Origin: a bacterium
GTDB taxonomy: Bacteria; Verrucomicrobiota; Verrucomicrobiia; Verrucomicrobiales; Akkermansiaceae
Direction: 5' to 3'
Assembly (NCBI GenBank): GCA_018222765.1
Contig: JAAEZT010000031.1
Span: forward strand, 1 to 37,955
Length of the DNA: 37,955 nucleotides
Made by a program: the position numbers and the translations under genes. This document shows, one piece after another, positions 16,305-25,512 of this stretch. Every line of letters starts with the position of its first letter. Position 1 is the stretch's first letter. The notes under the pieces are model-generated. The model made no database searches. It was not told the DNA's origin and saw nothing but the letters and a program-made list of their open reading frames with translations.

Positions 16305-17723
16305 GTGATCCCAAACGTCCTCGCCGAACGCTACGCCGCCGCCCAAATCCGTGACATCTGGTCTCCCGAAGGCCGCATCATCCTTGAACGCGATTTCTGG
16401 ATCGCGGTCATGAAAGCCCAGCAGAACCTCGGTCTGGATATCCCGGCCGAAGCTATCGCCGCTTACGAATCAGTCAAAGGTCAGGTCAACCTCGCCGCCA
16501 TTGACGAGCGCGAGCGGATCACCCGACACGACGTGAAGGCCCGCATTGAGGAATTCAACGACCTCGCCGGCCACGAGCACATTCACAAAGGCATGACCTC
16601 GCGTGACCTCACCGAGAACGTGGAGCAACTTCAGGTTTACCGTTCCCTTGAAGTCATCCGCAATAAAACCGTCGCTGTCCTCGCCCGCATGTCCGAGCGC
16701 GCCGACCAATGGTCCGATCTCATGATTACCGCGCGCACCCACAATGTCGCGGCCCAACCCACCACCTTTGGAAAACGTCTCTCCATGTTTGGAGAAGAAT
16801 TACTCAGCGCCTTCCACAACATCGAGTCAATTCTCAATGCCTACCCCGTCCGCGGACTCAAGGGAGCAGTCGGCACCCAGATGGATCAGGTTTCTCTCTT
16901 CGATGGTGATACGGAAAAAGTCGCCGCACTCGACGAACAAGTCCGCGAACACCTCGGCCTTCCCAAGGCCTGGACCAACGTCGGACAAGTTTACCCGCGT
17001 TCACTCGACTTCCGCATCGTGAGTTCGCTTGTCGATCTTGCCTCCGGTCCTTCTTCCCTCGCCAAGACCCTCCGCCTGATGGCCGGTCACGAGACCGCCA
17101 GCGAAGGATTCGCCAAGGGTCAAACCGGTTCCTCCGCAATGCCGCACAAGATGAACTCCCGTTCCTGTGAACGCGTTAACGGTTTCCATGCCATCCTCAA
17201 AGGGCACCTTGCCATGGCATCCAACCTCGCCGGCGACCAATGGAATGAAGGCGATGTTTCCTGCTCGGTCGTGCGCCGTGTGATGCTACCCGATGCCTTC
17301 TACGCCATCGACGGACTTTACGAAACCTTCCTGACTATTCTTGGGCAGATGGATGCCTATCCCGCCGTCATCGAAAAGGAAAACGCACACTATCTCCCCT
17401 TCCTTCTCACCACGACCATCATGATGGAAGCGGTCAAAGCTGGCGTGGGACGCGAAACCGCGCACGAAGCGATCAAAGAACACGCCGTCGCCACCGTGCA
17501 CGACTTGCGCAATGGCAAGGCGTCCACCAACAACCTGCTCGAGCGTCTCGAAGCCGACGAGCGACTCCCTCTCGACCAAGCGCAACTTACCGCTATCCTT
17601 GAGCAAGGCCGCAGTAACGTTGGTCAGGCCAAAGTGCAAATCAAGCACTTCGGCAAAGCCATCAACGATCTTTCTTCCGCTCACCCCGGAGCAGCCGATT
17701 ACTCACCAGGTTCGATTCTCTAA
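16305..17723 (+). CDS. purB: Adenylosuccinate lyase
   Basis: This is a 472-residue enzyme of the fumarase/aspartase superfamily that releases fumarate from SAICAR and adenylosuccinate in purine synthesis. The superfamily signature GSSAMPHKMNSRSCERV lies near residue 275. The other active-site blocks are also present: GMTSRDLTEN (near 97), TARTHNVAAQPTTFGKR (about 146-162) and TASEGFAKGQ. It uses a GTG start (MIPNVLAERY), the usual length for the family. It may form a short unit with the upstream conserved gene, and the rhodanese gene follows after 9 bp. Confidence 0.96.
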   Translation: MIPNVLAERYAAAQIRDIWSPEGRIILERDFWIAVMKAQQNLGLDIPAEAIAAYESVKGQVNLAAIDERERITRHDVKARIEEFNDLAGHEHIHKGMTSRDLTENVEQLQVYRSLEVIRNKTVAVLARMSERADQWSDLMITARTHNVAAQPTTFGKRLSMFGEELLSAFHNIESILNAYPVRGLKGAVGTQMDQVSLFDGDTEKVAALDEQVREHLGLPKAWTNVGQVYPRSLDFRIVSSLVDLASGPSSLAKTLRLMAGHETASEGFAKGQTGSSAMPHKMNSRSCERVNGFHAILKGHLAMASNLAGDQWNEGDVSCSVVRRVMLPDAFYAIDGLYETFLTILGQMDAYPAVIEKENAHYLPFLLTTTIMMEAVKAGVGRETAHEAIKEHAVATVHDLRNGKASTNNLLERLEADERLPLDQAQLTAILEQGRSNVGQAKVQIKHFGKAINDLSSAHPGAADYSPGSIL

Positions 17724-17732
17724 ATCGATCTT

Positions 17733-18101
17733 ATGAAAACATTATTCCTCACTATCCTTCTTCTTCCGCTTGCCCTCCCTGCTGAAGATATCACTCCTGA
17801 GAAAGCGCAGACTCTTCTGTCGATGAAGAACCCTCCGCAAGTGATCGACATTCGCACGCCCGAGGAATTTGCCAAAGGTCACATCAAGGGAGCCAAGCTG
17901 GTCAATTTTTTCGGGAGGGACTTTGAGAAAAAACTCGCCGAACTGGACCCCCAAAAAGCCTACGTGACACACTGCAAGTCAGGCGGACGCAGCGGGAAAT
18001 CACTCCCCATCTGGAAGAAACTCGGCTTCACCAAAGTCTATCACCTTCACTCCGGATTCGACGGTTGGAAGGCAGCCAAACTTCCCATTGTTAAACCATA
18101 A
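17733..18101 (+). CDS. Exported rhodanese-like domain protein
   Basis: This is a 122-residue protein with a signal peptide (MKTLFLTILLLPLALPA) and one rhodanese domain: VIDIRTPEEFAKGHIKGA, then the active loop THCKSGGRSGK with nucleophile C81, then the GFDGWKA end. Single-domain rhodaneses carry sulfur on the cysteine as a persulfide. A periplasmic form may act in sulfide handling or redox relay, which is inference. It starts 9 bp after purB, so it is probably read from the same transcript, and ends before the SDR gene start at 18184. Confidence 0.88.
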   Translation: MKTLFLTILLLPLALPAEDITPEKAQTLLSMKNPPQVIDIRTPEEFAKGHIKGAKLVNFFGRDFEKKLAELDPQKAYVTHCKSGGRSGKSLPIWKKLGFTKVYHLHSGFDGWKAAKLPIVKP

Positions 18102-18183
18102 TCTCAGGGCTAATCTTTCCGCGCATGTCGCTCAGCCTGACATTCCAACCGCTACCAAAATCAAATCCACCCCCTCATTCGCA

Positions 18184-18942
18184 ATGTCTCAATACTCACT
18201 TAAGGGCCACGTCGCCCTCGTCACCGGAAGCAGCAAGGGCCTCGGAGCCGAAGTCGCCATGGGCCTCGCCGATGCCGGAGCCAGTGTCGTCGTCAATGCC
18301 TTCAATAATATCGCCCGCGGAGAAAAAGTTGCGGAGGAAATCATCGCCAAAGGCGGCAAGGCCATCGCAATCAAAGCGGATGTTTCAAAGGAATCCGAAG
18401 TCAAACGCCTCATCGAACAAGCGGGTAACGAACTGGGCGCTGTCGATATTATCGTTCCCAACGCCACGCCGGACCAGCCGCAGAAACCGATCGAGGACTA
18501 CGACGAGGAATTCTACCGCTCGATGCTTGATTTCTTCGTCATGAGCCCCCTCCTTCTCGCCCAGGCCGCACTCCCAAGCATGAAAGAAAAAGGATGGGGC
18601 CGCTTCATCAACATCACCTCCGAGGTCTATGCCCACTCGGTCCCCAACTTCTCGGCATACGTCGCAGCGAAAGGCGGACAGATCGGATGGTCACGCAGTA
18701 TGGCCAAGGAACTCGCCCCTTTTGGCATTACCGTTAATATGGTCGCGCCCGGATGGATTCCCGTCGAACGACACGAAAAAGATCCACAGGAAATGAAAGA
18801 CGGTTACCTTGCTCAAATCCCTGCGGGACGCTGGGGCACACCAACCGACGTCGCCAATGCGGTGAGATTCTTCGCACTGGAGGAATCTTCCTTCATCACC
18901 GGACAAACCCTGCACGTTAACGGCGGGGGGACGCCTTGGTAG
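18184..18942 (+). CDS. Short-chain dehydrogenase/reductase, FabG-like
   Basis: This 252-residue classical SDR starts at MSQYSLKGHVALVTG. It has the cofactor motif TGSSKGLG (14-21), the acidic-substrate segment ADVS (65-68), the catalytic serine S146, and Y159xxxK163 (YVAAK). The closing GQTLHVNGG is typical of 3-oxoacyl-ACP-reductase-like SDRs that use NAD(P)H. The usual NNAG motif reads VPNATP, so substrate binding may differ from FabG. A longer frame begins at 18088 but overlaps the rhodanese stop and has no conserved sequence. The last 26 bp overlap the convergent gene at 18917. Confidence 0.9.
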   Translation: MSQYSLKGHVALVTGSSKGLGAEVAMGLADAGASVVVNAFNNIARGEKVAEEIIAKGGKAIAIKADVSKESEVKRLIEQAGNELGAVDIIVPNATPDQPQKPIEDYDEEFYRSMLDFFVMSPLLLAQAALPSMKEKGWGRFINITSEVYAHSVPNFSAYVAAKGGQIGWSRSMAKELAPFGITVNMVAPGWIPVERHEKDPQEMKDGYLAQIPAGRWGTPTDVANAVRFFALEESSFITGQTLHVNGGGTPW

Positions 18943-19843
18943 GCTTTCCGTTTGTCGTCAGAACGTGAATTTCATGAACTCCCTTGAATTTGGGGGCCTT
19001 GAACTCCCAGACTACCTTGTGATCCTTCGTCACCTCGAAGACCTTGGGTTTGTCGTCTGCTCTTTGTCCGTAAGAGCAGATCACAAAATTTCCATTTGCT
19101 AAGGCCTGACCACCGCAAGGGTCGGCAAAGCGACCGGCAACCTCTTTGTTGGTAGCCTTCCAAACCACCTTGCCGCCCTGATCAAACACCACGGTCTTAT
19201 TTCCGTTGGTAAGATTGGCCATGATCTTCCCATCATCGAGCATGATCGCAGTGAACGGCCAGTTGCGTTCCTTTCTTCCGCCCAGTTCGTCCAAGTCGGT
19301 CTTGATTACTCTGACCACTTTCCCGTCTGGCGTATATTCCTTGATTGCAAAGGCCAAAAGGTGAGGGGCGAGATAATTTCCACTGGGCAATTTACGAGCC
19401 ATTCGGGTCTGCATGTGGGCATTGTCCGTGTCCGGCTTTAGGGGACAATCCACTACGAGTTTCCCGTCGGAGGAAACCTCCAGTAATCGAGGCTTCCCGC
19501 CCAATTCCGTGATCAGGGTGTTGCCATTGGCCAACCTCTTGGCAGTACCTATTTCGCTATTCTCCTTACTCAGCTTGTAGTGGAATACCACCTTCTTATC
19601 CCGCGTGAATTCCCTCACCTCTTTTCCGAAAGCAACGAGAACATTACCATTTGGCAAGACCTCACCATCGCGTGATCGTTGTGGAACCTCCCAAATGATT
19701 TCCGAGTCCTCACTGACGATAGCGGTCTTGGTTCCAGTAATCAGAAAGGAGTGCCGAATCCCGGACTCGCTAATTTGTTGCCCAAAAGGAGCCGAAAATA
19801 CGGCGCCGACGCCGAGAACAGAAAGGAAAAGTAGCTTCATCAT
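18917..19843 (-). CDS. Exported beta-propeller (PQQ-like) protein
   Basis: This is a 308-residue protein with a signal peptide (MMKLLFLSVLGVGAVFS, cleavage after A-P). At least six repeats of the form 'G.vv....dg...Lpn.NgN.Lv' are visible (DGEVLPNGNVLVAFG, AKRLANGNTLITELGG, RKLPSGNYLAPH, IMLDDGKIMANLTNGN, GQALANGNFVICSYG), each followed by a strand ending in VVW or VV. This is the pattern of PQQ-like or 'arylsulfotransferase-like' propellers, which are often binding domains without a known enzyme activity. An ATG further upstream in the same frame (19888) would place residues before the signal peptide. It converges on the SDR gene with a 26-bp overlap. Confidence 0.8.
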   Translation of the reverse strand: MMKLLFLSVLGVGAVFSAPFGQQISESGIRHSFLITGTKTAIVSEDSEIIWEVPQRSRDGEVLPNGNVLVAFGKEVREFTRDKKVVFHYKLSKENSEIGTAKRLANGNTLITELGGKPRLLEVSSDGKLVVDCPLKPDTDNAHMQTRMARKLPSGNYLAPHLLAFAIKEYTPDGKVVRVIKTDLDELGGRKERNWPFTAIMLDDGKIMANLTNGNKTVVFDQGGKVVWKATNKEVAGRFADPCGGQALANGNFVICSYGQRADDKPKVFEVTKDHKVVWEFKAPKFKGVHEIHVLTTNGKPTKASPRR

Positions 19844-19985
19844 CAGAAGCGAGACTAGGCACACAATAGAGGCAGGACCATCTCTCATTTCGCCAAATCC
19901 CAGTCAATTCCAACTGGAACAATCGCGCAACCTGAAGGTTCTCATTGCTGATTTCCAAAAATTCAATATTCATCTCGCCAAAGAC

Positions 19986-20447
19986 ATGCACCACACCAGA
20001 CGTCCGGAGATGGCTCGCGCCATCAGAATATCCAGCCTCTTCCTCATCCTCAACCGCTTCGCCGTCCTGGCTTTGTTGGGTGGGATCGGATACGCTTGGT
20101 ACGAGCGCTCGGAGCAATCTCACTGGGTCGCCCTTACGGTAGGCCTCGTCTGTATCTTCACGTGGATCGTCTGTGCATTCTGGTCCGCCCGCTGCCGCTG
20201 CCAGCTTTGCATGGCCCCGCTACTCTCCCGCGCCAAGTGCAACGAGCATTACAATGCTGAAAAATTATTCGGGAGTTACCGAACCCGCCTCGCCGCAACC
20301 GCCCTGATCATCGGCCGATTTCGTTGTTATTTTTGCGGAGAGGAATTCAGCCTGGAACAACCGCCGAAAAAAACCGAGCAGAGACCGGTCAAAGATCGTC
20401 ATGTCGCGACAATCCGCCAAAGCGGTTCCCTTCCCAAAAAACATTAG
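19986..20447 (+). CDS. Small membrane protein with zinc-ribbon-like cysteine pairs
   Basis: This is a 153-residue protein with two membrane helices (about residues 17-37 and 48-66), followed by a cytoplasmic tail. Cysteine pairs C72xxC75 and C114xxC117 (CYFCGEEF), with extra cysteines C70 and C85, look like a split zinc ribbon. A basic C-terminus follows. I chose ATG 19986, because the upstream part of the frame lies inside the oppositely oriented propeller gene. No family is recognised. It ends 17 bp before the convergent SMC stop. Confidence 0.6.
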   Translation: MHHTRRPEMARAIRISSLFLILNRFAVLALLGGIGYAWYERSEQSHWVALTVGLVCIFTWIVCAFWSARCRCQLCMAPLLSRAKCNEHYNAEKLFGSYRTRLAATALIIGRFRCYFCGEEFSLEQPPKKTEQRPVKDRHVATIRQSGSLPKKH

Positions 20448-20464
20448 GAAGAACCCCCTTCAAC

Positions 20465-23400
20465 TCAGGCATCTAGCCTCATCGCCGCTTTTTGGGCGGC
20501 CGATTTCCCTCCCCCTTTCGGATTGTCCTTCTCAGAGGTGAGGCGCATTCCGACCGGCTTCGAGACCCCGAACTCTTCCATCGTCACGCCATACATGACA
20601 TCGGCACGCTCCATAGTGCGCTTGGAGTGCGTCACGATGATGAACTGACTTTGATCGATGAAGGCATCGAGCACTTTCAGGAAGCGCCCAATGTTCGATT
20701 CATCAAGCGGCGCATCCAACTCATCTAGAACACAGAACGGACTGGGTTTGACCATATAAATCGAGAAGAGCAGCGCAACTGCCGTCATCGAACGCTCACC
20801 ACCCGACATCAAAGTGATTGACTGCAGCTTCTTACCCGGAGGTTTCGCAATCACCTCGATACCGCACTCAAGCGGGTCATCTTCGTCCTGAAGAATAAGA
20901 TCTGCCGTCGCCTTATCACCGAAGAGACGTTTGAACATTCCTTTGAAGTTCTTGGCAACGGCCTTAAAGGTCTCGGCGAAGAGGCGCTCGGACTCAATGT
21001 TAATTCGTTCAATGATCTCCAGAAGCTTGGCTTTGGAATTCACCAAATCGTCGTGCTGATTCTTGGTAAAAGTGTGGCGCTCCTCAAGCTCGTCAAATTC
21101 TTCAATGGCATCGAGATTCACGGGGCCCATTGAGTCGAGACGGCGTTTCAGGTCAGCCACGACGGCCTCTACAAAGTCCCAATCGGGACCTTCTTCGGGA
21201 AGCGCCGCTTTAATAACTTCTTCAACGGGCTCTGCGACCACCTCTTCCTCAACTGCTTCATTTTCTTCGCCCTGGGATTCCTCGCCAGACTCAGTATTTT
21301 CCACAACCGACTTGCGGCGCCTTCCTTTTTTCTCAGCTTCCTTGCGCTCGTTGATACAGGCAATCAAGGCGTGGCTGTCAGGACGGAAGATGGTAAGGTC
21401 AACCTGGTGACGCTCCATCGTTGACTCGAGAAGATTCTCCATCCGAAGATCCAGCTTGGTCGCCGAAACTTCCTCTTTACTGATCTGATTAACCACCTTG
21501 GACTGGCGATTGCGAATTTCAGAGAAGGAAGCTTCCGCACTCTCAATACCTCGCGCCAACTCCTTCCGTTGCTCGTCTGACTGACCAAGTTCGCCAGTCA
21601 ATTTCCCAACCTCGACCTTGTAGCCTTCCATCTCCTGACGGAGCCCGATATTTTCCTCATCTCCTTTGCCGATCCGTTCCTTCGCCGCTGCGATTTCGTG
21701 CTTCCGGCGCGAGTTCAACTCAGCTAATTCACGAATACGGCGACTCATGGGATCCTGCTCCTTGGCGGCGGAATCACGGGCCTGACGTTCCACGGCCAAA
21801 GCGGTTCGCGCCTCGTTTAATTGTTCGGAAGCCTCTTTCTCACTCTTGATCGATGCTTCGAGTCGGGACTGCAGGTTCCGGCTGTCGTCTTCCAGGGCCG
21901 TGAGACGTTCCCGCGCCCGAGCCAATTCATTTTCCAAGGCCGAACGACTATCAGTAGCAGTCTTTTCGCGGCCTTCGAGTTCCTCACGCTCCCACTGGTT
22001 GTTCCCAACTTTCGAGTCAATACTGTCCGCTTCGCGTTTCGCCAGTTTAAGCTGCCCGCTAAGGGTGGACTCTTCAACACGATGACGCTGCAGACGATCT
22101 TTCGCCTGCTCCAACTCTTCGCGCAGTTCCTTGGTTCGTTCCTCGGCGGTGAGAATTTCCCGCTGGGCCGTTTCCTCCGCCTTGGCGAGTTCCCCCACCT
22201 CGGCGGAGAGAGCATTGATCTCGTTGTTTCGCTTGAGAACAGAATTGTCCTTCCCTCCGCTACTGCCTCCTCGAAGAACTCCCTCGGGCGTCAAAATTTC
22301 ACCGCTCTTGGTCACAAAGGTCAGCTCGGGGTATCCGGAACGAAGCTTCAATGCGGCCGCGCGGTCCGGCACGATGAGCACTTCACTGAGAAGTTTTTCC
22401 ATCAAACCAACAAACTTGGCGTCCACCTTAACCACATCCAGAGCCCATGCTGACGCTCCCTCCGGAAGAGCTTCGATTTGCGTACCTTTGGAGGCTGGCA
22501 GAAAGCTCTCGGGAATGATCGAGGCCATTCCTTTTTTCCCTTCGAGCAAACGCTCGACAATCACATCAGCGAGCTCCTCATCGCGCACGATGATAGCCTG
22601 TAAATAACGATCGAGCGCGGATTCCACAGCAACCGCGTATTCGTCAGGCGCCTTAAGTTGCGCACCCAGCAGGCCTTTCAAACCAGGCTTAATCAAATCT
22701 GGATCATTTAGTCCCTTGAGAACAGCCTGGGTTCCTTTTTGAAGTCCCTCACCACTGGCAACCAATTGCTTCAACACCTCCAAGCGGGAGGATTTTTGGG
22801 CCAAAGTCCGGTGGGCTTCCTCCGCCGTTCTTCGGGCAACATCTAGTGAAGCTCGTACTTCTTCAAATTCTCTCTTCGTCTTCTCAAGTGCTTCCTCAAG
22901 ACCAGGTAGGGCTTTCTGGTGTTCTTCGAGAAGTTTCACGAACTGATCACGCTCGGCAACCGCCTTGGTCTGTTCGCCACGAAGACGCTCGGACTCTTCA
23001 ACGAGCTGCTTCATGCGATCCTTGTTGCCTTCCATTTGGCTCAAGGCGCTTTCGATCTTAGCCTGGGCCGAGGCGATAATATTCTGGGTGGCGTTGGCTT
23101 CCGCCCGGGCCCGACGAAGCTGATTTTCGACCTCATGCCGTTCTTTGGCGAGTGACCCGGAAGCCTCGCGGCGTTCCTCAGCCTGCGCTTCTTTTTCCGC
23201 AATGCGCTTTTCCAACTCCTCGAGAGCCGCCTGACTTTGTTGCAAGGTCTGCTGCTGCTCGATGAGATTGGAGTCGGTCTCGTTGATTTCATTTTCATTC
23301 TGCTCGAGACGCTCGCCAAGTTCCCCTTTTCGCTCTTCATTGAAAGCAATACGATTTTTAGCCACGGCGATGGCATTCTTCTTATCCGAAAGTCTCTGCC

Positions 23401-24259
23401 GCAACCCGGAAAGTTCGGCATCGAGAGCCTGCGCCTTGTCGCGAGCGTTGACCACCGCGGCTTCGTGTTGCGGCATCTCGACCTCGATGACATCGCGCTG
23501 CTTTTCCAAGGAATTCAGTGAAACGGTCAATTCCTCACGCTCTCCGGTGAGTTTTTCATAAAGTCGATGACTCAGGTGGGTATCAAGAACCCTGACATCT
23601 TTCGCAAGAGCCTGATAGCGGCGAGCCTTGGAAACCTGCCGCTTCAGGGAATTGATCCGACGATTCTGTTCGGCAAGAACATCAGAAACCCGAAGCAAAT
23701 TACCTTCGGTATATTCCAATTTCCGCAAGGCCTCCTTTTTCTCCTTCTTCGACTTGGTAATTCCAGCCGCTTCCTCGAAAACCTGACGACGATCCTCCGG
23801 GCGTGCCGAGAGCAACATATCGATCTTCCCTTGCTCCATGATAGAATAGGAAGAACGACCGATACCGGTATCCATAAATAACTCCCCGATGTCGCGAAGG
23901 CGACAGCGGGTTCCGTTAATCAAATACTCCGATTTTCCATCTCGGTAGACCCGGCGGGTCACGGAGACTTCATTAAATTCTGTTTTTAGTGCCTGCTCAC
24001 AATCGGCCAGAGTGAGTGTGACTTCCGCCATCCCGTGCGCTTTCCGCTTATCCGCTCCATTAAAAATAACGTCTGCCATCTCACCTCCACGAAGCGCTTT
24101 GGCCGAGGTCTCACCCAAGACCCAACGAACCGCATCAACGACATTGGACTTGCCACAACCATTGGGGCCCACAATCCCCGTCACTCCCTGGGAGAATTCA
24201 AAGATCGTTTTATCGGCAAATGACTTAAAGCCGTGGAGAGAGAGAGATTTTAAATACAT
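20465..24259 (-). CDS. smc: Chromosome segregation protein SMC
   Basis: This is a 1264-residue SMC ATPase that compacts and segregates chromosomes with ScpA and ScpB. The Walker A box GPNGCGKS is at residues 31-38. Two long coiled coils flank a hinge near the middle (GLKGLLGAQLKAPDEYAVAVE, then EGVLRGGSSGGKDN). The C-terminal head has the ABC signature LMSGGERSMTA and Walker B/D-loop FCVLDELDAPLDESN. It is about 70-90 residues longer than typical SMCs, mainly from a charged insert near residues 975-1030: a KKGRRRK patch followed by a Glu-rich, Val-rich stretch, lying in the second coiled coil before the head. The scp partners are not in this window. Its ATG overlaps a divergent, unconvincing frame. 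Confidence 0.96.
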   Translation of the reverse strand: MYLKSLSLHGFKSFADKTIFEFSQGVTGIVGPNGCGKSNVVDAVRWVLGETSAKALRGGEMADVIFNGADKRKAHGMAEVTLTLADCEQALKTEFNEVSVTRRVYRDGKSEYLINGTRCRLRDIGELFMDTGIGRSSYSIMEQGKIDMLLSARPEDRRQVFEEAAGITKSKKEKKEALRKLEYTEGNLLRVSDVLAEQNRRINSLKRQVSKARRYQALAKDVRVLDTHLSHRLYEKLTGEREELTVSLNSLEKQRDVIEVEMPQHEAAVVNARDKAQALDAELSGLRQRLSDKKNAIAVAKNRIAFNEERKGELGERLEQNENEINETDSNLIEQQQTLQQSQAALEELEKRIAEKEAQAEERREASGSLAKERHEVENQLRRARAEANATQNIIASAQAKIESALSQMEGNKDRMKQLVEESERLRGEQTKAVAERDQFVKLLEEHQKALPGLEEALEKTKREFEEVRASLDVARRTAEEAHRTLAQKSSRLEVLKQLVASGEGLQKGTQAVLKGLNDPDLIKPGLKGLLGAQLKAPDEYAVAVESALDRYLQAIIVRDEELADVIVERLLEGKKGMASIIPESFLPASKGTQIEALPEGASAWALDVVKVDAKFVGLMEKLLSEVLIVPDRAAALKLRSGYPELTFVTKSGEILTPEGVLRGGSSGGKDNSVLKRNNEINALSAEVGELAKAEETAQREILTAEERTKELREELEQAKDRLQRHRVEESTLSGQLKLAKREADSIDSKVGNNQWEREELEGREKTATDSRSALENELARARERLTALEDDSRNLQSRLEASIKSEKEASEQLNEARTALAVERQARDSAAKEQDPMSRRIRELAELNSRRKHEIAAAKERIGKGDEENIGLRQEMEGYKVEVGKLTGELGQSDEQRKELARGIESAEASFSEIRNRQSKVVNQISKEEVSATKLDLRMENLLESTMERHQVDLTIFRPDSHALIACINERKEAEKKGRRRKSVVENTESGEESQGEENEAVEEEVVAEPVEEVIKAALPEEGPDWDFVEAVVADLKRRLDSMGPVNLDAIEEFDELEERHTFTKNQHDDLVNSKAKLLEIIERINIESERLFAETFKAVAKNFKGMFKRLFGDKATADLILQDEDDPLECGIEVIAKPPGKKLQSITLMSGGERSMTAVALLFSIYMVKPSPFCVLDELDAPLDESNIGRFLKVLDAFIDQSQFIIVTHSKRTMERADVMYGVTMEEFGVSKPVGMRLTSEKDNPKGGGKSAAQKAAMRLDA

Positions 24260-24443
24260 GATCGTCGTCGCTGAAAAATTGCTTGAAGAAGGCTACTCCA
24301 AGGAACCCGAAGAGGTTACGACGATGATGGAGACCCGACAAGGGATCACGCATAAAAACACAATATATTGGGCTATTTATGAAAAACAGCACAATATAGT
24401 GTGCTTCCCATTATTTAGGAAAAGTGAAATGAATCGCAAATTC

Positions 24444-25292
24444 TCAGCCCTTGAAAGCATGAGCTGGAAGCCCTTTAACCCCCAATCCCTTGATCACAAA
24501 CAAGCGCCCGGCATGCTCTTCCACCTCGCTCTTGTGCTTGCCAGTCGTAACGTAGAGATCCGACAAATCCTCACCCCCAAATGCCACCGCTGTTGTCTCA
24601 AGACACGGTAAAGCAACCCGTTGCACTTCAGATCCGGTGGACGGATCATAGCAAATCACGCAGGCTCCATGACAAAAAGCCACCCAGAGGTGGCCGTTTT
24701 CATCGATCGCCATGCCGTCCGGCGAGGAGTCCAAACCCGCTGTCGAAACCACCTCCCGGGGATTAGTAAGAACACCCCCATCGTAATCAAAAGCCAAAAT
24801 CTGCTTGGTGGGGGTGTCAATATAGTAGCAAATATCGCCCTCAGCCGACCAAACGATCCCGTTCGAATTCGTCACCGGCCCATAGGCTTCCGACACCTCG
24901 AGCTCGGGACTCAAGCGATAAAGCCGCGCATCCCCCTCATTTTTCACCAAGCTGATCGTCCCCGCGAAAAAATGCCCATCCGGGGCACATTTCCCGTCAT
25001 TGATACGATTATTTTTCTTATCAGACTCAGGATCAGTGATTTGTGTGATTTTCCCATTTGTCTCATCAAGAAACAAAAATCCCGTATCTCCTCCAATCAC
25101 CAAGCCTCCGCCTTCCCGGGGAACCACCGTGCCCACGCGCTGACCAACATCCCAAGTCTCCTCCAATCCAATCTCCGGATCGAAACGAATAACCCGATGC
25201 CCTTCAATATCAACGTAAATTAGCTTTCCCTGCCACCAAATAGGTCCTTCACCCCAAATTGCCCGATAGTCTCCGATTGGTTCAATTGTCAT
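24444..25292 (-). CDS. SMP-30/gluconolactonase-like protein
   Basis: This 282-residue six-bladed beta-propeller is of the SMP-30/LRE family, calcium- or zinc-dependent lactonases of sugar-acid metabolism. The metal ligands are visible: the Glu of WGEGPIWW near residue 15, Asn in RINDGKCAPDGHFFAGT, Asn in TNSNGIVWS, and Asp in SSPDGMAIDENGHLWVAF. The size is normal and there is no signal peptide, so it is cytoplasmic. The true sugar lactone cannot be told. It lies downstream of smc's start region on the minus strand but separated from it by 184 bp. Confidence 0.9.
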   Translation of the reverse strand: MTIEPIGDYRAIWGEGPIWWQGKLIYVDIEGHRVIRFDPEIGLEETWDVGQRVGTVVPREGGGLVIGGDTGFLFLDETNGKITQITDPESDKKNNRINDGKCAPDGHFFAGTISLVKNEGDARLYRLSPELEVSEAYGPVTNSNGIVWSAEGDICYYIDTPTKQILAFDYDGGVLTNPREVVSTAGLDSSPDGMAIDENGHLWVAFCHGACVICYDPSTGSEVQRVALPCLETTAVAFGGEDLSDLYVTTGKHKSEVEEHAGRLFVIKGLGVKGLPAHAFKG

Positions 25293-25409
25293 CTCTTGGC
25301 GAGAAAACCGAGGAATCGCCCTTTTGTCCAGCGCTTCCCCGAGATAACTCCCCCCTCCCCAAGGTAAGTTTTTTCCTTAAGAAACGAGATGATTTAACGG
25401 TTCCAATCC

Positions 25410-25438
25410 TTGACATTCCCTAACAAACAGCCCATTAC
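25410..25438 (+). promoter_or_regulatory. Possible promoter for the glycosyltransferase gene
   Basis: A perfect TTGACA at 25410-25415 is followed, 17 bp on, by CATTAC at 25433-25438. The -10 box is weak. The site is 75 bp upstream of ATG 25513. Confidence 0.3.
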
Positions 25439-25512
25439 GAGTCAACGGCTGGAACATTCTATCACGGATTCCCCTTCCTCTTTCTCATTGCTAGAAGCTT
25501 TCCCCAATTATT

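Noticed and set aside
19605-19985. N-terminal extension of the zinc-ribbon membrane protein frame
   Set aside because: Most of it lies opposite the beta-propeller gene; the sensible start is ATG 19986.
23671-23686. Possible second LexA box (TGTTC...GAACA) inside smc
   Set aside because: The spacer is 5 bp, not 4, and it is deep within a coding region.
24258-24611. Plus-strand frame beginning at the smc start (MIVVAEKLLEEGYSKEPEE)
   Set aside because: It begins inside the smc start region and runs antisense through the SMP-30 gene; no conserved pattern or ribosome binding site was seen, so it is treated as a shadow.
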